A program made the position numbers and the translations under genes. Below are positions 43,251-51,802 of a stretch of 64,000 nucleotides of DNA, one piece after another. The stretch covers positions 142,590 through 206,589 of the forward strand of contig CANDGI010000001.1 of NCBI GenBank assembly GCA_947384285.1, given 5' to 3'. Below the pieces are notes generated by a model that worked only from the letters and a program-made list of their open reading frames with translations, searched no databases and was not told the origin of the DNA. Positions within the stretch are counted from its first letter, which is position 1. Every line of letters begins with the position of its first letter. The stretch is from an uncultured Lachnospiraceae bacterium. GTDB taxonomy: Bacteria > Bacillota > Clostridia > Lachnospirales > Lachnospiraceae.

Positions 43251-43787
43251 ATGGCAGGAGCAATTAGGGGATTAGGCGGTTATAGTTATAACAATTATAA
43301 TAATTATAACTATAATGGAATGGATGGAGCTGAAAGGGGCAATGGCGCTAACGGAGGAAGCAAAGCCGGCAGAACCTATGGGGCAGACGGCGTATACTGG
43401 GACCGGGAAAGCAAGGACGGATCTGTGAAAAAGACAGGGGAGCGGTGCCAGACCTGTGCAAACCGCAAATACCAGGATGGTTCCAATGAGAATGTTTCTT
43501 TTAAGGCAGCAGCCCATATATCCCCGGAAGCAGCAGGCAGCGCAGTCCGCGCCCATGAGGGAGAGCATGTTTCCAATGCATATACAAAGGCAGCCAAGGA
43601 TGGCGGCAAGGTAGTGAGGGCTTCCGTGAGCATCCACACATCTGTCTGCCCCGAATGCGGAAGGACATATGTGTCGGGAGGAACAACCTCTACCAGCATT
43701 AAGTATCCAGCCGACCCTTACGAAAAGAGCCGGAAGATTCTGGGAGAGGACGCTGCAAAAGGAAAGAATATTGATTATGCGGCATAA
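43251..43787 (+). CDS. SprA-related putative zinc metalloprotease
   Basis: 178 residues from the ATG at 43251 (GAGAGG site; the upstream GTG at 43242 lacks a separate site). The N-terminal about 45 residues are Asn/Tyr/Gly-rich ('YNNYNNYNYNGMDG'). The core matches the SprA-related family (PF12118): 'RCQTCANRKYQDGSNENVSF', the HExxH-type 'AVRAHEGEHVSNAYTKA', and a zinc-ribbon-like 'SVCPECGRTYVSGG'. Substrate unknown. It lies directly downstream of the 72-bp promoter repeats, so their copy number could set its expression. No signal peptide is visible; secretion is not established. Confidence 0.75.
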   Translation: MAGAIRGLGGYSYNNYNNYNYNGMDGAERGNGANGGSKAGRTYGADGVYWDRESKDGSVKKTGERCQTCANRKYQDGSNENVSFKAAAHISPEAAGSAVRAHEGEHVSNAYTKAAKDGGKVVRASVSIHTSVCPECGRTYVSGGTTSTSIKYPADPYEKSRKILGEDAAKGKNIDYAA

Positions 43788-43833
43788 AAAGGACGCTGCA
43801 AAAGGGAAAAATATTGATTATACAGCATAAAAA
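43748..43833 (+). repeat. 43-bp duplication of the 3' end of the metalloprotease gene
   Basis: GGACGCTGCAAAAGG with AATATTGATTAT at 43748-43790 recurs at 43791-43833 with a handful of changes. Each copy includes the stop codon TAA. 43 is not a multiple of three, and the second copy lies outside the gene, so it has no coding effect. It adds about 43 bases of spacer before the next gene. Confidence 0.85.
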
Positions 43834-43862
43834 GGATGATAGCAAAGGAGGGTTTATTTTTT

Positions 43863-44621
43863 ATGAAGAAATCTAAATTGTTTGGTATGATTCTTATGAT
43901 GTTTTGCTTTGTATTTTTAGGGACGCTTGCGATGCCGCATAAAGGGGACATTGCATACGCAAAGAAAATTACAAAGGACAGCCAGGCGGTGAAGCTGGCG
44001 AAGAAAAAGGTGCCTGGAGCAGCTGTTTTTGAGATAGACAGAGATTATGAAAAAGGGAATCTGCTCTATGAACTGAAGTTGATAAAGGGAACGAAAGAAT
44101 ATGACCTTACCTACCTTGCTTCCAATGGAAAATTGGTTCAATACGGATGGGAAGAAAATAAGATTAACCAGACCAGCCAGAAAAAGGTGATGAGCCAGAG
44201 CAAATGCAAGAGCCTGGCAAGGAAAAAGGTGCGCGGTGCAGCGATCACCAGCATTCGGCTGAAATATGATGACGGAATAGAGCAATACAAGGTGAAAATG
44301 AAAAAAGGCAGTACGAGGTATGAGCTGGAGTACCATGCCAGAACCCGTCAGCTAATCAGTTACGAGTGGAAAAAGGCTATTACCCCGAAAAAGGGAAATA
44401 GTAACTATATCGGCGTGGAGAGAGCCAAAAAAATTGCCCTTGCAAAAGTACCTGGCGCAACAGTGAGAAAGGTAGAATTTGACAAGGACGATGGAGTGCC
44501 GGTATATGAGGTAGAATTAATCAAAGACGTATACGAATATGACATAGAAATTCATGCAGTGACAGGGGCAGTACTGGATTTTGACCAGGAGATCCGAGAG
44601 GATATCTATGATTATGAATGA
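43863..44621 (+). CDS. Exported PepSY-like repeat protein
   Basis: 252 residues from the ATG at 43863 (AGGAGGG site). Signal peptide (about 1-30), then three homologous units of about 75 residues. Each has a helix ('AKKKVPGAAVFEIDRDYEKG', 'ARKKVRGAAITSIRLKYDDG', 'ALAKVPGATVRKVEFDKDDG') and two strands ending in a 'LTYLASNGKLV'- or 'ELEYHARTRQLI'-type hairpin. This is the PepSY pattern (Ala-x-x-x-Val-Pro-Gly, then Asp-Asp-Gly). PepSY modules are thought to inhibit peptidases, so the adjacent metalloprotease-like gene is a natural partner; that is inference. Starts 75 bases after its stop. Confidence 0.75.
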   Translation: MKKSKLFGMILMMFCFVFLGTLAMPHKGDIAYAKKITKDSQAVKLAKKKVPGAAVFEIDRDYEKGNLLYELKLIKGTKEYDLTYLASNGKLVQYGWEENKINQTSQKKVMSQSKCKSLARKKVRGAAITSIRLKYDDGIEQYKVKMKKGSTRYELEYHARTRQLISYEWKKAITPKKGNSNYIGVERAKKIALAKVPGATVRKVEFDKDDGVPVYEVELIKDVYEYDIEIHAVTGAVLDFDQEIREDIYDYE

Positions 44622-44693
44622 TAGGCGGCTGTGAAGGAAGAACCCTTATTGCAGAATAAAAAATGGATCAGATTGGAAATGGAGCAGAAAGAA

Positions 44694-45452
44694 ATGAATC
44701 GCACATCAGCAGAATTAAAACGACTGGCAAGGAAACATTTGGTTGGACATTGGGGGTTGGTGATAGGAGCCACATTGCTGCTGGCATTAATTATGTCTGC
44801 GGTATTAATTCCCTTTTATTTTCTGTTTCTTATCAGCGGAGGAGGGATCGTGCAGTTTGGTACATATCTGGCAGCAACGTTGATTGTGTCCATTGTTTCT
44901 GTTATCATGCAGTGTGGAATTATGAGAATGCAGATGGGATTCGCACGGAACCAGGAAACAGGAATCGGTATGATGTTTGGAGAGTTTACCAGAAGGCCAG
45001 ACCGTTATATTGTAGGGATTTTGATGATGTCCGGGATTGGACTGATATGTATGCTGCCAGGAATTGTGTGCTGGACCATAGGGATAGCTGCAGATCTTGC
45101 AGCAGCCAGTGTGATAGGATTTGCGCTTTATCTTGCAGGAATAGTGCTTATGCTGATATTTGTGTTTCGTTTCAGCCTTGCGTTTTTCCTGTTGATTGAT
45201 CATCCGCAGATGGGTGCGGTGGCATCATTCCGTGAAAGCGCCCGGTTGATGGATGGAAATAAAAGACATCTATTGTACATTTACTTAAGCTGCATTGGCT
45301 GGGGGTTCCTGGGAATGCTTTCCTGCGGTTTGGGAATGCTTTGGATCTCCCCCTATATGAGCCAGACTCTTGTAAGCTTCTATCTGGATGTAACCGGGGA
45401 GCTGGACAGAGGGCAGAAGATAGAGCCGGAAATTTATTTCCATGAACAGTAA
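44694..45452 (+). CDS. DUF975 family membrane protein
   Basis: 252 residues if started at ATG 44694 ('MNRTSAELKRLARKHLVGHWG', the usual family beginning, with a GGAG site 10 bases upstream). A GTG at 44631 would add 21 residues of doubtful value. Six hydrophobic helices: about 20-45, 55-75, 100-125, 125-150, 155-185 and 205-235. DUF975 proteins are of unknown function, often near cell-envelope genes. The stop and last codons are repeated downstream four more times in a 37-bp tandem repeat. Confidence 0.8.
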   Translation: MNRTSAELKRLARKHLVGHWGLVIGATLLLALIMSAVLIPFYFLFLISGGGIVQFGTYLAATLIVSIVSVIMQCGIMRMQMGFARNQETGIGMMFGEFTRRPDRYIVGILMMSGIGLICMLPGIVCWTIGIAADLAAASVIGFALYLAGIVLMLIFVFRFSLAFFLLIDHPQMGAVASFRESARLMDGNKRHLLYIYLSCIGWGFLGMLSCGLGMLWISPYMSQTLVSFYLDVTGELDRGQKIEPEIYFHEQ

Positions 45453-45600
45453 TGTACGGATGGACGGTGGATATTTCCATGAGCAGTAATGTATGGATGG
45501 ATGGTGGATATTTCCATGAGCAGTAATGTATGGATGGACGGTGGATATTTCCATGAGCAGTAATGTATGGATGGACGGTGGATATTTCCATGAACAATGA
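45436..45600 (+). repeat. 37-bp tandem repeat of the DUF975 gene's 3' end, about five copies
   Basis: Copies of ATTTCCATGAGCAGTAATG start at 45436, 45473, 45510, 45547 and 45584. The first contains the last codons and stop of the DUF975 gene. Each junction holds a 15-codon mini-ORF beginning ATGAGCAGTAAT (the first reads ATGAACAGTAAT) and ending TTCCATGAGCAGTAA (the last ends ...CAATGA). Since 37 is one more than 36, consecutive mini-ORFs shift frame and overlap at their ATG/TAA. The last copy runs up to the ribosome site of the acetyltransferase gene. Confidence 0.9.
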
Positions 45601-45617
45601 AGATGGAGGCGCTGCAT

Positions 45618-46280
45618 ATGAGTAAAATGAAAGAAAGGCTGCATACCGGGGAATTGTATCTGCCTGGAGATGAAGAAATTATCAAAGAGCAGGTGGTTTA
45701 CCAGGATAAATTGTGCGAGTATAACATGACGAAACCGTCGGAGGCAGAAAAAAGAGCAGAGATGCTGAAAACTATGCTGGGTGACTGTGGAGAGGGAGTT
45801 TATATCGAAGCTCCTTTTTATGCCAATTTTGGCGGAAAGCACTGCCATTTCGGGAAAATGGTTTATGCAAATTACCATTTGACCTGTGTGGATGATACCC
45901 ATATTTATGTCGGGGATTACACCATGTTTGGCCCTAACGTTACCATTGCCACTGCAGGGCATCCGATTCTGCCAGAACTTCGGGAGAAGCTTTATCAGTA
46001 TAATATGCCGGTTCATATCGGCAGGAATTGCTGGATTGGAGCCGGGGCAGTTATTATGCCGGGGGTTACGGTTGGAGATAATACGGTAATCGGAGCCGGG
46101 AGCGTGGTGACAAAGGATATTCCTGAGAATGTGGTTGCGGTGGGAAATCCTTGCCGGGTAATGCGTGAAATCAATGAGCATGACAGGGAATATTATTTTA
46201 AAGACCGCAGAATCCAGTGGGAAGAGAATCCTGCGGAGTCTGAAATCAAGGGAGAAAACGAAGCAGAAGAAAGTGTGTGA
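45618..46280 (+). CDS. Sugar O-acetyltransferase, maltose acetyltransferase-like
   Basis: 220 residues from the ATG at 45618 (GGAGG site). An N-terminal helical Mac domain ('MKERLHTGELYLPGDEEI', 'YNMTKPSEAEKRAEML'), then left-handed beta-helix hexapeptide repeats with 'FHCHFGKMVYANYHL'-like turns, 'TIATAGHPILPELREK' carrying the catalytic His, and 'NCWIGAGAVIMPGVTVGDN'. The C terminus, 'VVAVGNPCRVMREINEHDR', closes the coil. The family acetylates maltose, glucose or galactosides; the true substrate is unknown. The last about 20 residues are Glu-rich and not conserved. Confidence 0.88.
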   Translation: MSKMKERLHTGELYLPGDEEIIKEQVVYQDKLCEYNMTKPSEAEKRAEMLKTMLGDCGEGVYIEAPFYANFGGKHCHFGKMVYANYHLTCVDDTHIYVGDYTMFGPNVTIATAGHPILPELREKLYQYNMPVHIGRNCWIGAGAVIMPGVTVGDNTVIGAGSVVTKDIPENVVAVGNPCRVMREINEHDREYYFKDRRIQWEENPAESEIKGENEAEESV

Positions 46281-46547
46281 TACTGGTTTCAAAAAATACA
46301 TAGAAATGACAGGGCGGCATGTATGGCAATTTCATAGAAGCCGTCCTGTTTCTTATTATTCCAATAATGTGGGAACCTGTTTGAAACACGCTCTGGCAGA
46401 TTTAATTATGTTTTGCCCTAAGCCGTTCTATCGATCTGCCTTCCGGGTTTTTGGGGCTTTCAACAATGGGGAGTTTCAAACCATATTTTTACAGTTTTGG
46501 AATCATCAAAAAAGCAGATATTATAGCAGAATCATTTTTAAAATGGG
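46281..46547 (+). other. Intergenic gap before the YyaL-like gene
   Basis: 267 bases without a convincing gene. GTTTGAAAC near 46380 and its complement GTTTCAAAC near 46474 form a distant inverted pair, too far apart for a strong terminator. Nothing else was noticed. Confidence 0.3.
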
Positions 46548-48533
46548 GTGATAAAACTGAAAAATCATTTGAAAAATCAAACAAGTCCATATTTACTGCA
46601 GCATGCAGGACATCCGGTGGATTGGTATCCCTGGTGTGAGGAAGCTTTTGAAAAGGCAAAAAGAGAAGATAAACCAGTATTTTTGAGCATTGGATACAGT
46701 ACATGCCACTGGTGCCATGTGATGGCTCATGAGAGCTTTGAGGATGCTGAGGTGGCGGAGGAGCTGAACCGGAATTTTATTTCCATTAAGGTGGACCGGG
46801 AGGAACGGCCGGACATTGACAGCATTTATATGGAAGCCTGCGTGCTGTTTACGGGAAGCGGCGGATGGCCAGCCAGTATTTTTCTGACCCCGGAACAGAA
46901 GCCTTTTTATGCGGGGACTTATTTTCCAAAATACAGCGCTTATGGAAGGATTGGATTTCTGGATTTGCTGCGGGCGGTGGAGAAACGCTGGAAGCGTGAC
47001 AGGGACAGCCTTCTTAAGTCCGCAGATGAGCTTACCTGGCAGCTGCAGCAAGAGCAGGAGGCGAAAGCTTCTGGATTGTCCTGGCAGCATTTGGCCTTGC
47101 AGGCGGTACGGCGGCTGAAACAGAGCTTTGATGAGGCTTATGGAGGATTTGGGGATGCGCCGAAATTTCCCATGGCTCATAATCTGATGTTTTTGATGGA
47201 ATATTACCGGGTCAACCGAGACAGGCGTGCCCTTGAAATGGCGGAGAAGACGTTGCTGCAGATGTACCGGGGCGGAATATTTGACCATATCGGCGGCGGA
47301 TTTTCCAGGTATTCCACAGATCCATATTTTCTGGTGCCTCATTTTGAAAAAATGCTGTATGACAATGCGCTGCTCCTTATGGCATATACCAAGGCATATT
47401 CCATAACTGGAAAAGAAATCTACCGGGAGGTAGCCAGAAAAACAGGCCAGTACATCCAACGTGAAATGACGGACTCCCATGGAGGGTTCTATTCTGCACA
47501 GGATGCGGACAGCCAGGGGGTGGAGGGAAAATATTATGTGTTTGCCTACGAGGAGCTTACCTCTTTGCTGGGCATCTCTGCAGGCAGAAAATTCAACGAA
47601 TATTTTAATATTACAAGAGAAGGAAATTTTGAAGGGAAAAGCATTCCCAACCGTTTGGATGATAAGGTGTCTGGAGAAATGCTCCAGGGCATCTGCCAGG
47701 ACGGGGACTATTCCCATACGGAGCCGGAGCGGCTTCTGCCTAAGGTATATGCATACCGTAAGCAGCGTTACCGGCTGTTTTTAGATGATAAAATCCTTGT
47801 CTCCTGGAACGGGCTTATGATAGGGGCTTTTGCCAGAATGTACCGGGTATTTGGACAGGAAAGCTATCTGCGCCAAGCAAAAAGAGCATGTGGATTTTTG
47901 GAAAAGCAGCAGGACGAAAAAGGTTTTCTGCCGGTAAGCTGCCGCCGGGGCATCTGCCAGGGCCGGGGGTTTCTGGAGGATTATGCCTTTTATGCCTTTG
48001 GATTGATAGAGCTTTACAGCGCTGTACTGGAACCAAAGTATCTGGAGCGGGCAAGGCATTATTGCAGGAAGGCCAGGGAGCTTTTTGCAGATGAAGAGAA
48101 GGGCGGATTTTTTCTTTATGGAAAAGAAAATGAACCGCTGATTGCTGCAGCGAAGGAAACCTATGACGGCGCCGTTCCCAGCGGCAACTCGGTGATGGCT
48201 TATAATCTGGTGAAGCTGTGGCAGATTACCGGAGAGGAAACATGGCGGCAGCAGGCCGAAAAGCAGTTGGAATATCTTTCCGTTTTTGCAGAACAATACC
48301 CTGCAGGGCAGAGCTTTTCTCTGCTGGCGGCTCTTTTGTACCAGAATCCGCCGGAGCATATTGTTGGGGTGCTGAAAGAGGAAGAGGATTTGGAAAAGCT
48401 GCGGAAACGATATGGAAAGGATGCAGATATCATGGTGTTCTGGGAGGAAAGCCAGGAATACGGGAGAATCAATAACCGGGCAACCTTGTATGTCTGCAAG
48501 GATGAGAGCTGCAGGCCGCCGGTGAATCTTTAA
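46548..48533 (+). CDS. Thioredoxin-like DUF255 protein (YyaL/SSP411 family)
   Basis: 661 residues. The N-terminal thioredoxin-fold part has '[20 protein letters not shown]', '[18 protein letters not shown]' with the CxxC (CHWC), and '[20 protein letters not shown]'. The rest is an (alpha/alpha) barrel resembling glycosyl hydrolases and epimerases ('[12 protein letters not shown]', '[14 protein letters not shown]', '[19 protein letters not shown]'). The function of the family is unsettled. The GTG at 46548 is a plausible start but the ribosome site is poor; a start within the first ten codons is possible. The 3' end is duplicated downstream and a terminator follows. Confidence 0.9.
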   Translation: MIKLKNHLKNQTSPYLLQHAGHPVDWYPWCEEAFEKAKREDKPVFLSIGYSTCHWCHVMAHESFEDAEVAEELNRNFISIKVDREERPDIDSIYMEACVLFTGSGGWPASIFLTPEQKPFYAGTYFPKYSAYGRIGFLDLLRAVEKRWKRDRDSLLKSADELTWQLQQEQEAKASGLSWQHLALQAVRRLKQSFDEAYGGFGDAPKFPMAHNLMFLMEYYRVNRDRRALEMAEKTLLQMYRGGIFDHIGGGFSRYSTDPYFLVPHFEKMLYDNALLLMAYTKAYSITGKEIYREVARKTGQYIQREMTDSHGGFYSAQDADSQGVEGKYYVFAYEELTSLLGISAGRKFNEYFNITREGNFEGKSIPNRLDDKVSGEMLQGICQDGDYSHTEPERLLPKVYAYRKQRYRLFLDDKILVSWNGLMIGAFARMYRVFGQESYLRQAKRACGFLEKQQDEKGFLPVSCRRGICQGRGFLEDYAFYAFGLIELYSAVLEPKYLERARHYCRKARELFADEEKGGFFLYGKENEPLIAAAKETYDGAVPSGNSVMAYNLVKLWQITGEETWRQQAEKQLEYLSVFAEQYPAGQSFSLLAALLYQNPPEHIVGVLKEEEDLEKLRKRYGKDADIMVFWEESQEYGRINNRATLYVCKDESCRPPVNL

Positions 48534-48573
48534 CCGTGCAGCCTTGTATGCCTGCAAGGATGAGAACTGCAGG
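48481..48573 (+). repeat. Diverged duplication of the YyaL-like gene's 3' end
   Basis: CAACCTTGTATGTCTGCAAGG at 48481 recurs as CAGCCTTGTATGCCTGCAAGG at 48539; the block extends through GATGAGAGCTGCAGG and GATGAGAACTGCAGG. Offset 58 bases. The first copy holds the gene's last codons, the second lies past the stop codon. Confidence 0.8.
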
Positions 48574-48578
48574 GAAAT

Positions 48579-48623
48579 AAGGTGCAAAGCTCTTGTTCGA
48601 TGAATAGGGCTTTGCACCTTTTT
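48579..48623 (+). terminator. Strong rho-independent terminator after the YyaL-like gene
   Basis: AAGGTGCAAAGC (48579-48590) pairs with GCTTTGCACCTT (48609-48620): a 12-base perfect stem. The stem ends in TT and is followed by TTT (48621-48623), giving a five-T run. Confidence 0.85.
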
Positions 48624-48628
48624 AATGA

Positions 48629-48823
48629 TTTGTTTTAAACAATGGATCGACATCAGATATTTTAAAAGAGCATAATATAAAAAAGCACAATCAGGATGGA
48701 AAGTTTGATGTATGCATTGGAGAAATTGCTGATGGAAAGATGATCAATATGGCATATAAGGTTAACCATAAGATGATTATTGCATACCGCTTTCATCGCC
48801 AAAAGAAAAGCATAAGAATATGA
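48629..48823 (+). pseudogene. Short ORF remnant, unknown
   Basis: Open for 64 codons after an in-frame stop, with no start codon or ribosome site of note. It contains 'NNGSTSDILKEHNIKKHNQD', 'FDVCIGEIADGKMINMAYKV' and 'MIIAYRFHRQKKSIRI'. The composition is protein-like, so it may be a truncated accessory gene; not recognised. A 30-codon ORF ('MKNPMDFCIYFPCPYCKGLL') follows in another frame near 48820. Taken with the remnants at 49.4 kb it suggests decayed mobile DNA. Confidence 0.4.
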
Positions 48824-48898
48824 AAAACCCTATGGATTTTTGCATCTATTTTCCTTGTCCATATTGCAAAGGCTTATTGAAGATTACCAATCTGCAAC

Positions 48899-48927
48899 TT
48901 GATAATATGTAAAAATTGTTGTATATT
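48899..48927 (+). promoter_or_regulatory. Promoter before the GtrA-like gene, twin of the promoter at 51733
   Basis: TTGATA (48899-48904), 17 bases, TATATT (48922-48927). The bases from about 48913 to 48941 (including TATATTAGCAGTAAT) are the same as those at about 51747-51775, before the GtrB-like gene. Confidence 0.7.
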
Positions 48928-48978
48928 AGCAGTAATAGTCACTTTAGGAAGAAATTTAGAGAGGAATACGATAGAAAT

Positions 48979-49401
48979 ATGAATGTGAAAAAATTATACA
49001 GCAAATATAAGGATGTGGTTTTTTATCTGTTTTTCGGCGTCTGCACAACGGTAGTAAATATTGCTGCCTATTGGCTGGCCGCCCACCCGCTGCATTTGGG
49101 GACAATGCCAAGTACCGTCATTGCCTGGGTGCTGGCTGTGGCATTTGCATACATTACAAACCGGAAATGGGTATTTGAAAGCAGTGCGTCAGGGAAAAAA
49201 GAAATATTGGCGGAAATGGGGTCTTTTTTTGCATGCAGGCTTGCCACAGGCGGTGTGGATTGGCTTTGCATGCTGGTGCTTGTGGATTTCATAGGGCTGA
49301 ATGATATGGTGATTAAATTTGCAGCGAATGTCATTGTAATTGTGCTGAATTATGCTGCAAGCAAATTAGTGATTTTCCGGTCAAAGAGAAATACACCATG
49401 A
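48979..49401 (+). CDS. GtrA family membrane protein (lipid-linked sugar translocation)
   Basis: 140 residues from the ATG at 48979, with four membrane helices (about 12-32, 38-58, 77-100, 108-128). 'YLFFGVCTTVVNIAAYWLA' and 'FAYITNRKWVFESSASGK' are GtrA signatures. GtrA proteins act with a GtrB glycosyltransferase to move undecaprenyl- or polyprenyl-linked sugars across the membrane. Here the GtrB-like gene is at 51803, with a GT-C-like gene on the opposite strand between. An upstream in-frame start (48916) is possible but lies within the leader sequence. Confidence 0.85.
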   Translation: MNVKKLYSKYKDVVFYLFFGVCTTVVNIAAYWLAAHPLHLGTMPSTVIAWVLAVAFAYITNRKWVFESSASGKKEILAEMGSFFACRLATGGVDWLCMLVLVDFIGLNDMVIKFAANVIVIVLNYAASKLVIFRSKRNTP

Positions 49402-49716
49402 TTATTTGTAAAGATAATGATATAGCCATTGCCCGATACAATCCAGATTTTAAAGGGGGCGAATTCGACCCCTTTAGAAAAGAGTCCTGCACAAACGCAT
49501 TTGCATTAATTCCCAGCCGATGGACAGAAGCAGCAAATGCCATAGGCATAACATCTAAATCGGGACGCTATGGCGGAACATATGCCCATTCGGATATTGC
49601 ATTTGAAAGGAACTGCCGCAAAGGCGAAAGCCAATGCGGCGCGGGGGATTCCTAAAATAATCCAGATTGCTGCAAACAGAAAATATGAAAAAGAAATGAG
49701 CAGCTCGCTTGAGTAA
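49398..49716 (+). pseudogene. Truncated KilA-N-domain (phage antirepressor) remnant
   Basis: An ORF that overlaps the GtrA stop by 4 bases reads 'NPDFKGGEFDPFRKESC', 'RWTEAANAIGITSKSGRYGG', 'TYAHSDIAFE', a recognisable KilA-N core. It then changes frame: the second frame continues as 'KGTAAKAKANAARGIPKII' and 'QIAANRKYEKEMSSSLE' to a stop at 49716. KilA-N proteins are usually phage or phage-like antirepressors with a longer body; this one lacks the C-terminal part, so it is decayed. It has no ribosome site. Confidence 0.6.
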
Positions 49717-49816
49717 AAACTGTACGGTGAACCCCCATCTCTTTTGTGAGCGGTTGTATCGGATGTATTATAAGTTCTCTTAATGCTTCACGCATAATTT
49801 TATCGCATCTTCTATA
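49717..49816 (+). other. Intergenic gap
   Basis: About 100 bases between the KilA-N remnant and the end of the minus-strand membrane protein gene. Nothing recognised. Confidence 0.3.
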
Positions 49817-51649
49817 TTATGTTCCGGGATATACACATCTGTACCAAGTTACCGTGGTCTTATATCTGGTATTTTTATATGCCCTGCTGTCGGCTGCAGC
49901 ATCAAGGCTGGAAAGCATCTGCTCATTTTCTGCAAAAAAGAAGGTTGGCATCCCCCAGTCTATCTCAGGCAGGCTTTCTCCTGATTTCAAGGAATATGTT
50001 TGTGCATTCGGATAAAAGAATTTTGCATAGTCATATATATTCTTTTGTCCCTCATTATCTGTAAATAATATAATATTAAATTCTTCTGTATCTTTTACCC
50101 CATATTCCTTTAACGTGTCTTTTGAATAGGATATCATATATTTTAGCGGCTGCACATATTTGTAAAACACAAAGGATTGGTGTTCTTCCCCAAAATTTGA
50201 AAAAGCAGCTGTTGCAAGAAACATAACCAGCAAAAAGATCCCTGACTTCTTTATGGGAAGGGCATATTGTTTCAGGAATCTGGCAATAGACAGAAAAATC
50301 CCTGTAATAAGCACTGGAATTACAATCATATTTCTTTGCATAAGCCAATTTTTTTCATACAGCATATAGCCTGTGATATAATTTGCAAACAGAACCACCC
50401 CTAATACCCAGCAGGAAATGGTAAAATCATAAAATTTTAATGCTCCCACAAGGGAAAGGAATATGTAAAGAAGGACGATTCCTAAAAATATGCCAAAAAA
50501 CGTGGCATTAGCATCTGTAAAAAATTCTTCCCAGGATTCTAGCGCAAGTGAAACCAGTGGAACATCTTCCCTGGCAGATTCCAGCCGATCTGATCTGGAG
50601 CTCAAAATTGTTGCCAGAAAAAAGCAGGCAATATTCAGAAAAAGGCCGCCTGTAACGATTAGGAGCATAGGAAGATTCTTTGCTTCCACCGCTGCTTTTG
50701 CAGCAGGACGCTTCCCTGCTTTCTCTGAACGGTTTTTATGAAACTCACCATTATGCGCAGCCGGCCAAATAGACGTCCCATGATTTTTCATAAATAGAGA
50801 AATCATATACAGAAGTAAAAAGCAAAGGAGCAAGCCTAAAGATGCAACCGCTGGCGTATAGGAATCACAAAACAAGCATCCTGCCCATGACAGGCCGATA
50901 AAGCCAATAAAGGTTGGCTTTCTGCATAATTTCATAAATAGGGCAATTCCCATCATGGTCAATGCAACCGGGGTTATAGCCTGCTCGAAATTCATAAAAT
51001 ATTCTGGAATAAACCGGAATGCCGGAAGCGCATACAGAGGGATTAAAGACAGGTTTTCATTGATATCCCAGTCTTTCAGCCAATTTTTGATTTCTGTAAA
51101 CAGCATGATTAAGCCTATCAGAAAAGGATATGCAAAGCCCAGGTGCAGCGCAGTTATGCTTCTTCCCAGAAATACTGCTGGTAAAGCGGCTATCAGATAC
51201 TGTCTGTTTGGATATCCTAAAAACGCTGTTCCTGTATAATTCCAGTCATTTATGGAAAATGCATCCAGGCCGGCAGCAGCCTGTTGTGCTGCATCATAAT
51301 TGATATCGGAATATTGAATATTTCCTATGTAGTAACAGAATATGCCTGCTAATACGATAATCCCTCCCCAGGCGGTAAAATGATGCTTCTTTACATCTTC
51401 TAATATTTTTCTTCCCACATCATAAATAAAAAGGAACAGGCAGATAATTCCGGTAAGAAGCCATATTCGAGAAGCAGTAAATGAGAAAATCCCTTTTTTC
51501 CAATAGGCTAATATCTCAAGGATAGAGATACACGTAAAATAAAACAACAAAATTTTCCCATTCAAAGGATTAATTTCCTGTGTAAGACAGCTGTTTAATT
51601 TGTCAGTGAATTGTGTTACATGTAATTGGTTTTTTGCGGTATTGTTCAT
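49817..51649 (-). CDS. Polytopic membrane protein, GT-C-like
   Basis: 610 residues with about 11-12 hydrophobic helices. A long outer loop after the third helix carries 'QYSDINYDAAQQAAAGLDAF', a GT-C-like acidic loop near the catalytic site. The C-terminal about 110 residues form a soluble domain ('EEFNIILFTDNEGQKNIYDY', 'PTFFFAENEQMLSSLDAA'). Its place between the GtrA and GtrB genes implies a glycosyltransferase of lipid-linked sugars. It runs opposite to both neighbours, so it was probably inserted or inverted there. The start has an AAGGAAGG site. Confidence 0.7.
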   Translation of the reverse strand: MNNTAKNQLHVTQFTDKLNSCLTQEINPLNGKILLFYFTCISILEILAYWKKGIFSFTASRIWLLTGIICLFLFIYDVGRKILEDVKKHHFTAWGGIIVLAGIFCYYIGNIQYSDINYDAAQQAAAGLDAFSINDWNYTGTAFLGYPNRQYLIAALPAVFLGRSITALHLGFAYPFLIGLIMLFTEIKNWLKDWDINENLSLIPLYALPAFRFIPEYFMNFEQAITPVALTMMGIALFMKLCRKPTFIGFIGLSWAGCLFCDSYTPAVASLGLLLCFLLLYMISLFMKNHGTSIWPAAHNGEFHKNRSEKAGKRPAAKAAVEAKNLPMLLIVTGGLFLNIACFFLATILSSRSDRLESAREDVPLVSLALESWEEFFTDANATFFGIFLGIVLLYIFLSLVGALKFYDFTISCWVLGVVLFANYITGYMLYEKNWLMQRNMIVIPVLITGIFLSIARFLKQYALPIKKSGIFLLVMFLATAAFSNFGEEHQSFVFYKYVQPLKYMISYSKDTLKEYGVKDTEEFNIILFTDNEGQKNIYDYAKFFYPNAQTYSLKSGESLPEIDWGMPTFFFAENEQMLSSLDAAADSRAYKNTRYKTTVTWYRCVYPGT

Positions 51650-51732
51650 GTATATTGTTTATCCTTCCTTAAATTTTCCTTGATTTATAGCCGGATTATA
51701 AGTCAGTTTTCAGGATTTGTCAATTACACAGC

Positions 51733-51761
51733 TTGAAAATACATACAAATTGTTGTATATT
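51733..51761 (+). promoter_or_regulatory. Promoter before the GtrB-like gene, twin of the promoter at 48899
   Basis: TTGAAA (51733-51738), 17 bases, TATATT (51756-51761). Same as the region upstream of the GtrA gene from about 51747 to 51775. Confidence 0.7.
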
Positions 51762-51802
51762 AGCAGTAATGGTCATTTAAAAGATAATTTTAGGAGGAAC
51801 TT

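Noticed and set aside
45285-46301. Long minus-strand ORF across the DUF975 end, 37-bp repeat and acetyltransferase gene
   Set aside because: Shadow of plus-strand genes and repeat; the plus frames have recognisable domains and ribosome sites.
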